33,777 nucleotides of DNA from the NCBI GenBank assembly GCA_020135845.1, contig JACHTQ010000016.1, positions 1-33,777 on the forward strand, written 5' to 3'. The translations under genes and the position numbers were made by a program. This document shows, one piece after another, positions 26,848 to 33,737 of the stretch; position 1 is the stretch's first letter, and every line of letters starts with the position of its first letter. The notes beneath the pieces were generated by a model. It did no database searches. It was not told the origin of the DNA and worked only from the letters and a program-made list of their open reading frames with translations. Source of the DNA: Campylobacter sp. W0018. GTDB taxonomy: Bacteria > Campylobacterota > Campylobacteria > Campylobacterales > Campylobacteraceae.

Positions 26848-27063
26848 TTAGTCTTTGTTAAATTTTGAGATTTCTTCTTGGATTTTTTGTTCCATATGAA
26901 GGAGTTCTTCGTAGTCTTTTTTCTGCTTTTCTAAAAGTTCATCAAATTTAAATCCTAGCATGACAATACGATATAAATTAGGTTTATATTTTCTCCAGTT
27001 ATATAGTGTGCTTACATCAACATCAATTTCATACGCCATGTCGCGTTTGCTTTTTTTGATCAT
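26848..27063 (-). CDS. Small helix-turn-helix protein
   Basis: This 71-residue basic protein has an N-terminal helix-turn-helix (about 6-25, MAYEIDVDVSTLYNWRKYKP), with VSTLYNWRK as the likely recognition helix. A C-terminal helical segment (about 40-68, EKQKKDYEELLHMEQKIQEE) has coiled-coil character, suggesting dimerisation. It is probably a DNA-binding regulator. It is divergent from the TM2 gene across 162 bases that contain a 13-base palindrome, and it lies upstream of the degenerate GGDEF gene. It matches Cj0422c. Confidence 0.82.
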   Translation of the reverse strand: MIKKSKRDMAYEIDVDVSTLYNWRKYKPNLYRIVMLGFKFDELLEKQKKDYEELLHMEQKIQEEISKFNKD

Positions 27064-27087
27064 CTAATTCCTATTAAAATTTTTAAA

Positions 27088-27095
27088 ATTCTACA
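27088..27095 (-). promoter_or_regulatory. Possible -10 for the HTH gene
   Basis: On the minus strand this reads TGTAGAAT (TAGAAT preceded directly by TG, without the usual intervening base), 24 bases upstream of the ATG at 27063. AGGAAT just before the start is the likely ribosome binding site. Confidence 0.4.
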
Positions 27096-27119
27096 TTAGT
27101 TTTTCTTTATTAAAAACAT

Positions 27120-27163
27120 TTGAAATATTCAATTATTTATTATAAAAATATTTAATATTTCAA
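27120..27163. repeat. Inverted repeat in the HTH/TM2 divergent region
   Basis: TTGAAATATT (27120-27129) and AATATTTCAA (27154-27163) are perfect 10-base inverted repeats separated by 24 AT-rich bases. They sit between the divergent HTH and TM2 genes. The base composition makes chance occurrence possible. Confidence 0.4.
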
Positions 27164-27182
27164 TAATAATTAAGTTTTAATG

Positions 27183-27195
27183 TGGAATAATTCCA
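27183..27195. promoter_or_regulatory. Candidate operator palindrome upstream of the TM2 gene
   Basis: TGGAAT-A-ATTCCA is a perfect 13-base palindrome, with GC content above its surroundings. It overlaps an AATAAT that could act as the -10 of the TM2 gene, 30 bases before its ATG. The divergent gene encodes an HTH protein, so it may be its binding site. Confidence 0.4.
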
Positions 27196-27225
27196 AAGTT
27201 TTATTTATTTTTAAGGAGTGAAAGA

Positions 27226-27717
27226 ATGGATGCTACGAGTTTATTTTTATCAATAGAAAATAAACTGCCAAAAGAATATGGATTTTTCAGAAAAAGAATG
27301 AGTCGAGGATATAAATATTCTGAGCCTATTATGTCAAATGAAGACTTAAAGAAAAAGCTTGAAGCTTTAAGTTCTGACGAGTTAGATAAGGTGTACGCAA
27401 GACTTCAATATACTAAGCTTAAAAATCCAACTTTAGCTTTTTGGGTTTATAATTTTTTATTGGGTGGTTTTGGTGTAGCAAGATTTTATATAGGACAAAT
27501 TGGATTTGGAATTTTTAGATTAGCTTTAACTTTACTTTCTGTAATAATTGGCTTTGTTGCTGAATCTTCATATGATTCATTTTGGATATCTGTTTCAAAG
27601 ATGTTTGATTATGGTAACTTCGGTATAGCGATAATAGATTTATTTATAGTTGGGGTATTACTCAGAAATCAAAATCTTGAAAAAGTTAATTTAATTATAG
27701 ATGAGGTCAAGTCTTAA
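27226..27717 (+). CDS. TM2-domain membrane protein
   Basis: This 163-residue protein has a charged N-terminal part (1-65) followed by a TM2 domain. The segment KNPTLAFWVYNFLLGGFGVARFYIG (67-90) has the usual helix, G-G-F-G-x-x-R-F-Y turn, and a second helix (about 93-111). A third hydrophobic stretch lies at about 132-147. TM2 proteins are small inner-membrane proteins of unknown function. The ribosome binding site is AAGGAG. It is the first of three consecutive rightward small genes. It matches Cj0423. Confidence 0.85.
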   Translation: MDATSLFLSIENKLPKEYGFFRKRMSRGYKYSEPIMSNEDLKKKLEALSSDELDKVYARLQYTKLKNPTLAFWVYNFLLGGFGVARFYIGQIGFGIFRLALTLLSVIIGFVAESSYDSFWISVSKMFDYGNFGIAIIDLFIVGVLLRNQNLEKVNLIIDEVKS

Positions 27718-27772
27718 CTTGCATAAATTAAAGAAAAATTTTTAACTTATACCTAAATTAAAGGAGATGAAA

Positions 27773-28036
27773 ATGAGTGAAAAATATGCACCTTTTGAAA
27801 CAGAACCCACTTTGCTTTATGACAAAGATACTTTTAAAATCGTTGCAGGAAAAGCATATACAAATAAAGATGAAAAATTTTGTATCGGTTTAAATTCTAA
27901 TGGTTTTCCGACAAATGCTTATCTTGTATTTCCACCACAGCTTAGCTTGGATTTGTTAAGAAATCTCTTAAGTCAAGATGGTGCTAAAAATGACGAAATT
28001 ATGAAATTTATTAAAATAATAACGGATAAGCAATGA
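27773..28036 (+). CDS. Small acidic protein of unknown function
   Basis: This 87-residue protein is acidic and has no signal peptide, although its C. jejuni counterpart (Cj0424) is sometimes called an acidic periplasmic protein. I do not recognise a domain. I chose the ATG at 27773, not the in-frame ATG at 27767. The AAGGAG ribosome binding site occupies 27761-27766, so it would directly touch 27767 but leaves six bases before 27773. One cysteine (FCIGLN) is present. Its stop overlaps the start of the next gene by 4 bases (ATGA). Confidence 0.75.
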   Translation: MSEKYAPFETEPTLLYDKDTFKIVAGKAYTNKDEKFCIGLNSNGFPTNAYLVFPPQLSLDLLRNLLSQDGAKNDEIMKFIKIITDKQ

Positions 28037-28572
28037 AAAAAGTTTTCTTAAGTTTGCTCTCAGCTTTATTATTCTTTGGATGTTTTGATACCAAGCCAAA
28101 ATGCGATGATGAAGATGTTAAGCTTACATTAAAAAGTATTTTAGACGATGATGAGTGGGTTTATGTTGAGTATGGTTTAAATGAACAGTCTTTAAAGACA
28201 TTAAGAATGATCTCTGCCTCTAAAGGTATGGATATAAGAGATATAGAAGCCCTCTTATTGTCCGATACGATTGGGATTTTAAGGGCGCATTTTAAACCTT
28301 TGCTTGATTTGAAAGATTATGCCAATGAAGTAGTTTATACTTCTTTTGGTAGCTTTATAACTCAAGATAGTAATGACAAAAAAACAACTTTTTGTAAAGC
28401 TAGTTTGAAATTAACTTATCCACAAATGCCCAATGATATGAGAAAAAAATATGAAAAAGGTAGTTTAAGGGGAGTTTTATTTGATGGAGGGGAGTATGAA
28501 ACTCAAATTTCATATAGTGCTCAATTTAGCGACGACAAAAAACAAGTTTTTGTGGAACTTTTAGATTATTAA
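28033..28572 (+). CDS. Putative small lipoprotein
   Basis: This 179-residue protein has a short signal peptide with an apparent lipobox LFFGC (lipidated Cys17). The -2 and -3 residues are both Phe, which is unusual. The mature part has two more cysteines (KCDDED and FCKAS), able to form a disulfide, and a beta-rich pattern at its C-terminus (YETQISYSAQF, KQVFVELLDY). No recognised domain. It overlaps the upstream small acidic gene by 4 bases, so the two are probably co-expressed. A terminator follows. It matches Cj0425. Confidence 0.78.
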   Translation: MKKVFLSLLSALLFFGCFDTKPKCDDEDVKLTLKSILDDDEWVYVEYGLNEQSLKTLRMISASKGMDIRDIEALLLSDTIGILRAHFKPLLDLKDYANEVVYTSFGSFITQDSNDKKTTFCKASLKLTYPQMPNDMRKKYEKGSLRGVLFDGGEYETQISYSAQFSDDKKQVFVELLDY

Positions 28573-28581
28573 TATTTTTAT

Positions 28582-28609
28582 AACAATGAAAATTTTATTT
28601 TTCATTGTT
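28582..28609 (+). terminator. Terminator after the TM2/small lipoprotein cluster
   Basis: AACAATGAAAA (28582-28592) and TTTTCATTGTT (28599-28609) form a perfect 11-pair stem with a six-base loop, starting nine bases after the stop codon. An A-rich arm and a T-rich right arm are typical of intrinsic terminators. Confidence 0.8.
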
Positions 28610-28637
28610 TATACTAAATTAACTTCAAGTCTTTTTT

Positions 28638-28646
28638 TGCTACAAT
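28638..28646 (+). promoter_or_regulatory. Probable sigma-70 extended -10 for the ABC-F gene
   Basis: TGCTACAAT follows a seven-base T-run and has the TGn extension with one mismatch from TATAAT. It lies 40 bases before the ATG at 28687. An AAGGAA ribosome binding site is present. Confidence 0.6.
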
Positions 28647-28686
28647 TTCTCAAAATTTTTTATAAGTAAAAATCTAAGGAAACTTT

Positions 28687-30264
28687 ATGGTTGAAGTAAG
28701 AAATCTTACCATGCGTTTTGCAAATCAACTTTTATTTGAAAATGTCAATTTAAAACTCGTTCGCGGGCAAAGATATGGACTTATAGGTGCCAATGGTGCT
28801 GGAAAATCAACTTTTTTGAAAATTCTTTCAGGTGAAATAGAATCAAGTAGTGGTGAAGTTGTTTTTGATGAGGGTTTAAGGATCGCAGTTTTAGGGCAAG
28901 ATCAATTTGCTTTTGAAAACTACACCATTAAAGATGCGGTTATGTGTGCCAATAAAAGATTATATGAGGCTTTAAAAGAAAAAGAAAAGCTTTATATGAG
29001 TGAAGAATTTACTGATGAAATCAATGAACGCCTAAGCGAACTTGAGATGATAACGGCTGAAGAGGATCCAAATTACGATTGTGAAACGCGTTGTGAAAAA
29101 ATCTTAAGTTCTTTAAAAATCAAAGATTTTGATGCTTTGATGAGTACTTTGCAAAGTGCGGATAAATTTAAAGTTTTACTCGCACAAGTGTTATTTTTAG
29201 GTGCAGATGTGCTTTTTTTGGACGAGCCTACAAACAATCTTGATCTAGAGGCAATTTCTTGGCTTGAAAATGAACTTTTAAGACACGAGGGAACTTTGGT
29301 AGTGATCTCTCACGATAGGCATTTTCTTAATAAAATTTGCACAAGAATTTTAGATGTTGATTTTAAGCAAATTCGAGATTTTGCCGGAAATTACGATGAT
29401 TGGTATATGGCTTCGACGCTTTTAGCAAAACAAGCTGAACTTAAACGCGATAAAACTTTAAAAGAAAGAGAAGAATTAGAAAATTTTATCCGCCGTTTTA
29501 GCGCAAATGCATCCAAGGCAAAACAGGCCACAAGTAGGGCTAAGGCACTCGAAAAATTAGAGCTTGAGGAAATTAAAATTTCAAGTCGCAGGGATCCTAG
29601 TATCGTTTTTCGTTTAGGAAGAGAGATTGGCAATGAAGTTTTAGAGCTTAAGGGAATTTCTAAAGCTTATGAACATAGTTTATTTTCAAATTTGGAACTT
29701 AAGATAGAAAAAAATGATAAAATTGCTTTAATCGGAGCAAATGGCGTGGGTAAATCAACTTTGGCAAAAATCATTGCAAATGCCATCACTCCAGATAGCG
29801 GTAATTTACATTTAGGTGCAACTATAGAGCTTGGATATTTTCCACAAGATACAAGCAATATCATCAATGAAAATTTAAAGCTTTATGAATGGCTTATGAG
29901 TGAAAAATTTAAAGATTTAGATGAGATTAGAAAGTGTTTAGGAAGAATGCTTTTTAGTGGAAGCGATCAAGAAAAAATGGCCGCAAATTTAAGTGGAGGT
30001 GAAAAACATCGCTTAATGCTTTCTCGTCTTATGTTAGAGCGTCCAAATTTTTTACTTTTAGATGAACCTGATAATCATCTTGATCTTGAAAGTATTATTG
30101 CTTTAGGAGAGGCTTTGTATAATTTTCAAGGCGTGGTACTTTGTGTGAGTCACGATAGAGAACTCATCAGTTCTTTTGCTAATCGTATTTGGGAATTAAA
30201 AGATGGAAAACTTTTGGACTTTAGAGGAAATTATGAAGAATTTTTAGGAGAAAATAATGGCTAA
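28687..30264 (+). CDS. ABC-F family ATPase (YbiT-like, ribosome-associated)
   Basis: This 525-residue soluble protein has two ABC ATPase domains and no membrane segment, the ABC-F architecture of translation factors acting on the ribosome (Uup, EttA, YbiT type). NBD1 has Walker A GANGAGKST (34-42), a degenerate signature (TLQSADKFKVLLAQ) and Walker B LFLDEPTNNLD. NBD2 has Walker A GANGVGKST, a canonical LSGGEKHR signature and LLLDEPDNHLD, where D replaces the usual T. The inter-domain linker region (about 240-310, ELKRDKTLKEREEL and ARAKALEKL-like) is charged and helical, as expected for the P-site tRNA interaction motif. Its start has an extended -10 and its end overlaps the next gene by 8 bases. 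It matches Cj0426. Confidence 0.9.
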   Translation: MVEVRNLTMRFANQLLFENVNLKLVRGQRYGLIGANGAGKSTFLKILSGEIESSSGEVVFDEGLRIAVLGQDQFAFENYTIKDAVMCANKRLYEALKEKEKLYMSEEFTDEINERLSELEMITAEEDPNYDCETRCEKILSSLKIKDFDALMSTLQSADKFKVLLAQVLFLGADVLFLDEPTNNLDLEAISWLENELLRHEGTLVVISHDRHFLNKICTRILDVDFKQIRDFAGNYDDWYMASTLLAKQAELKRDKTLKEREELENFIRRFSANASKAKQATSRAKALEKLELEEIKISSRRDPSIVFRLGREIGNEVLELKGISKAYEHSLFSNLELKIEKNDKIALIGANGVGKSTLAKIIANAITPDSGNLHLGATIELGYFPQDTSNIINENLKLYEWLMSEKFKDLDEIRKCLGRMLFSGSDQEKMAANLSGGEKHRLMLSRLMLERPNFLLLDEPDNHLDLESIIALGEALYNFQGVVLCVSHDRELISSFANRIWELKDGKLLDFRGNYEEFLGENNG

Positions 30265-30589
30265 ATTTAGAATTCAATACAGTGCAGGTTTTGGGCATTT
30301 TACTCAAAATCATAAAGGTTTTGGTCCGACTATTTATATCGAAGAAGTTGTAGAATTTGATAACGGGAAAGATTATTTTGATTATATTGATTTTTATAAG
30401 GCTTATTCTAAGCCCGATGATACCTATTTTCATATCAGTTTTTTAGAGGATAGACCTTTAAGCGATAAAGAAATTACCATACGCAATGAATACCGAAAAA
30501 TGCGTGATGAAAACTGCAAAAAAGCTAAAGAAAATTTCATAGCAAATCGCGAAATTGACGTGGAATATGTCCCAACTCATCACGATTAA
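30257..30589 (+). CDS. Small protein of unknown function translationally coupled to the ABC-F gene
   Basis: I do not recognise this 110-residue protein. It is soluble, aromatic-rich (FGHFTQNHKGFGPT, YFDYIDFYKAY), and ends with a His pair. It is probably cytoplasmic. It starts 8 bases before the ABC-F stop codon, suggesting coupled translation, so a partner role is possible but not shown. It matches Cj0427. A sigma-54 promoter for the next gene lies right after its stop. Confidence 0.78.
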   Translation: MAKFRIQYSAGFGHFTQNHKGFGPTIYIEEVVEFDNGKDYFDYIDFYKAYSKPDDTYFHISFLEDRPLSDKEITIRNEYRKMRDENCKKAKENFIANREIDVEYVPTHHD

Positions 30590-30598
30590 TCTTTAAAA

Positions 30599-30614
30599 GG
30601 AACGATTTTTGCTT
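30599..30614 (+). promoter_or_regulatory. Sigma-54 (RpoN) promoter
   Basis: GGAAC (30599-30603), five bases, then TTGCTT (30609-30614). The GG at 30599 and GC at 30611 are separated by exactly 10 bases, the strict sigma-54 -24/-12 spacing. The predicted start is near 30624, leaving about 25 bases of leader with an AAAGGAG ribosome binding site before the ATG at 30649. In Campylobacter sigma-54 drives mid-class flagellar genes. Confidence 0.85.
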
Positions 30615-30648
30615 GCATAATTTTTGCATATTTTGAAAGGAGAAAGTT

Positions 30649-31011
30649 ATGCAAGTAAGTTACAAAACCATAAGCTCGTATGAATACGATGCTATAAGTG
30701 GTCAGTATAAAAAAGTGGATAAAGAAGTTGAGGATTATTCTTCTAATTCTGATTTCACAAGTCTTTTAGATAGATTAGGCGAGAATGAAAATTCGCAGAA
30801 TTTGGATTCTAAAATAAACAATGAGAATTCAAATTCAAATCATTCTTTAAGCACATACGCCCAAAATTCAAATGTTTATGCTTATCGTTTTAGGCAAAAT
30901 GAAGGGGATCTTTCTTTAAGATCTCAAAGTGCAAGTGTGCATAATGATCTTTTAAATCAGAATGAACAAAAGAATAGCTCTCTTTTGAATGATTTATTAA
31001 GTGCAATTTAA
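30649..31011 (+). CDS. Small Ser/Asn-rich protein under sigma-54 control, probably flagella-co-regulated
   Basis: This 120-residue protein has no signal peptide and no recognised domain. It is low-complexity, rich in Ser, Asn, Gln and Asp, and contains no cysteine. Its promoter has the sigma-54 signature, so it is likely to be expressed with the flagellar middle genes. Such features would fit a flagellar-export substrate or a flagella-associated effector, but this is inference. It matches Cj0428, which I recall in lists of flagella-co-regulated genes. It ends in a terminator. Confidence 0.82.
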   Translation: MQVSYKTISSYEYDAISGQYKKVDKEVEDYSSNSDFTSLLDRLGENENSQNLDSKINNENSNSNHSLSTYAQNSNVYAYRFRQNEGDLSLRSQSASVHNDLLNQNEQKNSSLLNDLLSAI

Positions 31012-31013
31012 TC

Positions 31014-31035
31014 AAAGTCCCATTTATGGGGCTTT
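31014..31035. terminator. Bidirectional terminator between the sigma-54 gene and a YigZ-like gene
   Basis: AAAGTCCC (31014-31021) and GGGGCTTT (31028-31035) form an eight-pair stem with one G-T pair. T-rich sequence follows in each direction, and the stop codon of the leftward gene (31034-31036) lies at its edge. Confidence 0.7.
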
Positions 31036-31618
31036 ACTGTCTTTGTATTTCTAGAGGTGTAAAATTTTTACAAAATACTTCAAATTTTTCTTTTTCATTT
31101 TTATTAACATAGAAACTCAAAATCACTCTTTCATCTATAAAATCGCGTTGAAATTTTAAAGTGTTTGAATTTAAAAAATGCTCCAAGCGCCCAAGATTTT
31201 TTATATTGATAACAATTTCAATTTTTTCTTTAATTTCAAAAGGCATTAAAGTTGAATGACAGATCACTTCATTAACAGCATCACTATATGCCCTTACAAG
31301 TCCTCCTGTGCCAAGTTTTATCCCGCCAAAATATCTTACCACAATGACAGCTGTATTGATCAGATCAAAACCTCTTAAAACATTTAAAGAGGGCATTCCA
31401 GAGGTTCCTTTAGGTTCGCCATCATCGCTTTTATCTTCTACGATTTGATTAAAATCATTTAAATATCTATAAGCATAGACAAAATGCACAGCTTTTGGGT
31501 GTTCTTGTTTTAAATTGCTTAAAAGTGTTTTAAAATGCTCATAAGGACAAAGAAAAGCTAAAAAAGTGGATTTTTTGATTTCAATACCGCTTGTATAAAT
31601 TTGAGTGACAATTTGCAT
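31034..31618 (-). CDS. YigZ/IMPACT-family protein (UPF0029)
   Basis: This 194-residue cytoplasmic protein belongs to the YigZ/IMPACT family, related to the eukaryotic translation regulator IMPACT. Family signatures are clear: IKKSTFLAFLCP near the N-terminus, DDGEPKGTSGMPSLNVL, VIVVRYFGGIKLGTGGLVRAY and the C-terminal ferredoxin-like part. Bacterial function is unknown. It is a lone leftward gene with an AGG ribosome binding site before its start. It matches Cj0429c. Confidence 0.92.
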   Translation of the reverse strand: MQIVTQIYTSGIEIKKSTFLAFLCPYEHFKTLLSNLKQEHPKAVHFVYAYRYLNDFNQIVEDKSDDGEPKGTSGMPSLNVLRGFDLINTAVIVVRYFGGIKLGTGGLVRAYSDAVNEVICHSTLMPFEIKEKIEIVINIKNLGRLEHFLNSNTLKFQRDFIDERVILSFYVNKNEKEKFEVFCKNFTPLEIQRQ

Positions 31619-31710
31619 TTTAACCTTAGGTGAATTAAAAATTTATATATAGCTCGATTAAAATAAACATAGTATCAATTTTAAGCTAAATTTATAATTT
31701 AAGATTAATT

Positions 31711-31719
31711 TGCTAGAAT
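31711..31719 (+). promoter_or_regulatory. Probable extended -10 for a leaderless transcript of the GT-C-like gene
   Basis: TGCTAGAAT is an extended -10 (TGn plus TAGAAT) ending eight bases before the ATG at 31727. Transcription should begin at about 31725-31727, on or next to the start codon. No Shine-Dalgarno sequence precedes the ATG. Confidence 0.6.
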
Positions 31720-31726
31720 TAAATTC

Positions 31727-32950
31727 ATGAAAAAAGTCAAAAAAACGCATTTTATTATTTTATTGATCTTTGATTTTTTAGCCCTTTTTTATGGAATTTC
31801 TACTTTAAGTATCAGTAGTGATGAGGCTGAAATTTATTTTGGAGAAAGAAATTCTCTTTTATTTTTTTCGCATGATTTGCTTTATTATCTGACTCATTTT
31901 GGAACTTTTATTTTGGGTCAAAATGATTTTGGCTTAAGATTTCCTATTTTATTTTTTCATTTTTTAAGTTGTTTTTTACTTTATAAATTAGCACAAAAAT
32001 ATACCAAAACACCTCTTGATACCTTTCTTTCACTTTTACTTTTTATTTTACTTCCTGGGACTGTTGCGAGTGCTTTATTGGTCAATGAGGCTGCTATAGT
32101 TATTTTTTTAACATTAGCAATACTTTGTGCTTACGAGTATGAAAAAAAATGGCTTTTTTATCTTCTTTTAATCCTTTCTTTGTGCGTGGATAAATCATTT
32201 AATATTTTATTTTTAACCTTTTTCTTTTTCGGAATTTATAAAAAAGATTTTCTTTTATTGAATTTATCTTTGATACTTTTTGGAATCAATATCAGTTTTT
32301 ATGGTTTTGATATAAGCGGACGTCCAAGAGGATATTTTTTGGATACTTTAGGAATTTTCTCCGCTTGTTTTTCTCCGCTTGTTTTTATTTATTTTTTTTA
32401 TGTTATTTATCGTTTGATGTTTAGAGAGAAAAAAAGTTTACTTTGGTTTTTAATGAGTATTACTTTTATTTTTTGCTCCTTGCTTTCTTTAAGGCAAAAA
32501 CTTTATTTGGAAGATTTTCTTCCATTTTGTGTCATTTGCACTCCTTTGATGATAAAAACTTTTATGGAAAGCTATCGCGTAAGATTGCCTGTGTTTAGAT
32601 TGAAATATAAAATTTTTATAGAATGCACAGTTATTTTTTTGTTATTTTGTTATTTTGTTATTATAGGAAATCAATTTTTGTATTATATAGTTTCAAATCC
32701 TAAAAGAAATTTTGCAAACAATTACCATTTTGCTAAAGAATTAAGTCAAGAATTAAAAAAGCAAAATATTTTTGCGATCAGAGTTTCTGATGCCTTGCAA
32801 AAAAGATTAAAATTTTATGGGATTAAAGATAGCAATACTTTTTATTTAAGTGCTATAAAAAATGATAAAGAAGATGATAAAAATCAAAAAATAATCAAAG
32901 TCAAGTTAGGTAAATTTGAAAAAAAATATCAAATCAAAAGCTTTAAGTAG
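31727..32950 (+). CDS. Multi-pass membrane protein, GT-C (GT39/PMT-like) fold glycosyltransferase candidate
   Basis: This 407-residue protein has about nine to ten hydrophobic helices. It carries an Asp-Glu pair (Asp32-Glu33, in SISSDEAEIYFG) in the first periplasmic loop, followed by a segment GLRFPILFFHFLSCFLLYKL. Both are characteristic of the PMT/ArnT-type GT-C glycosyltransferases, which use polyprenyl-phosphate sugars at the periplasmic face. The C-terminal soluble part (about 325-407) is short. Overall similarity is weak, so the assignment is probable but unproven. It overlaps the next gene, a pseudopilin, by 35 bases. Its own promoter seems to make a leaderless mRNA. It matches Cj0430. 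Confidence 0.72.
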   Translation: MKKVKKTHFIILLIFDFLALFYGISTLSISSDEAEIYFGERNSLLFFSHDLLYYLTHFGTFILGQNDFGLRFPILFFHFLSCFLLYKLAQKYTKTPLDTFLSLLLFILLPGTVASALLVNEAAIVIFLTLAILCAYEYEKKWLFYLLLILSLCVDKSFNILFLTFFFFGIYKKDFLLLNLSLILFGINISFYGFDISGRPRGYFLDTLGIFSACFSPLVFIYFFYVIYRLMFREKKSLLWFLMSITFIFCSLLSLRQKLYLEDFLPFCVICTPLMIKTFMESYRVRLPVFRLKYKIFIECTVIFLLFCYFVIIGNQFLYYIVSNPKRNFANNYHFAKELSQELKKQNIFAIRVSDALQKRLKFYGIKDSNTFYLSAIKNDKEDDKNQKIIKVKLGKFEKKYQIKSFK

Positions 32951-33683
32951 GGCTTTTACTCTTTTAGAACTTGTTTTGATTATTTTTATTTTAGGCATTG
33001 TTATTTCTATAGCTAAAATCAATATAAAACAAGACAGATCGATTTTGGGCGCAAAACAAATCCTTAATGATATCAATTATCTTAGAAATTTAGCCATGAT
33101 ACAAGAAAGCTTTAGAAATTCAGATCTAGCGGTGGCCAAAAGAGAATGGTATAAAAGCAGATGGCAACTCTATTTTATCAAATCTGCAGCGACTGATTAT
33201 GAGCAAACTTATACCATTTTTTTAGATAAAAATGGCGATGGCAATGCAAATTTAGGTAAAACAGATATCAATATCGATAGAGAAATTGCCATAGATATCT
33301 TAAATCCTAAAAAACTCATGAATTCAGGACAAAGCGGAGTGATCGATAAGGATGATGAAAAAGCAACCAAAAGATTTAATATTTTTAAAACTTTCGATAT
33401 AGAAAAAGTTGAATTTAAAGGATCTTGCAGCGGTTCGACAAGAATTGTTTTTGATGAAATGGGAAGATTATATTCTCCGCTTAAAAATTCTAAAAGTCTC
33501 TATGATAAAAATTTAGCAAAAAGTGGCAAAAATTGCATCATTCGCTTAACCTCCAAATATAAACGTCAAATTTGCATAGTGATTGATCCTCTAAGTGGAT
33601 ATGCTCATATTCCCAAATTTAGCAATTTTAATCAACAATCACTGATCTACAATGGAAAAACAACTGAGTGTTCTAAAATTTAG
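32916..33683 (+). CDS. Pseudopilin-like protein with a prepilin-type leader
   Basis: This 255-residue protein has a short basic leader of 13 residues ending in Ala13, followed by FTLLELVLIIFILGIVI (14-30). This is the prepilin signature: N-methyl Phe at mature residue 1 and the conserved Glu at mature position 5 (Glu18). The body includes DKNGDGNANLG (104-114), an EF-hand-like loop also seen in GspH/FimT-type pseudopilins, and IVFDEMGRLYS. Four or so cysteines occur near the C-terminus. The start is a TTG at 32916, with AGG five bases upstream and no other in-frame start before the FTLLE motif. It overlaps the GT-C-like gene by 35 bases. It matches Cj0431; my prediction is an uncharacterised pseudopilin. 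Confidence 0.75.
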   Translation: MKKNIKSKALSRAFTLLELVLIIFILGIVISIAKINIKQDRSILGAKQILNDINYLRNLAMIQESFRNSDLAVAKREWYKSRWQLYFIKSAATDYEQTYTIFLDKNGDGNANLGKTDINIDREIAIDILNPKKLMNSGQSGVIDKDDEKATKRFNIFKTFDIEKVEFKGSCSGSTRIVFDEMGRLYSPLKNSKSLYDKNLAKSGKNCIIRLTSKYKRQICIVIDPLSGYAHIPKFSNFNQQSLIYNGKTTECSKI

Positions 33684-33737
33684 TTAAAATAAATTTTAGA
33701 TAATGTCACAAATTGGCTTTTGCATTATTTTAATCAC

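Noticed and set aside
33715..33725. TTGGCTTTTGC looked like a sigma-54 promoter near the right edge.
   Set aside because: GG and GC are separated by only 5 bases, not the required 10.
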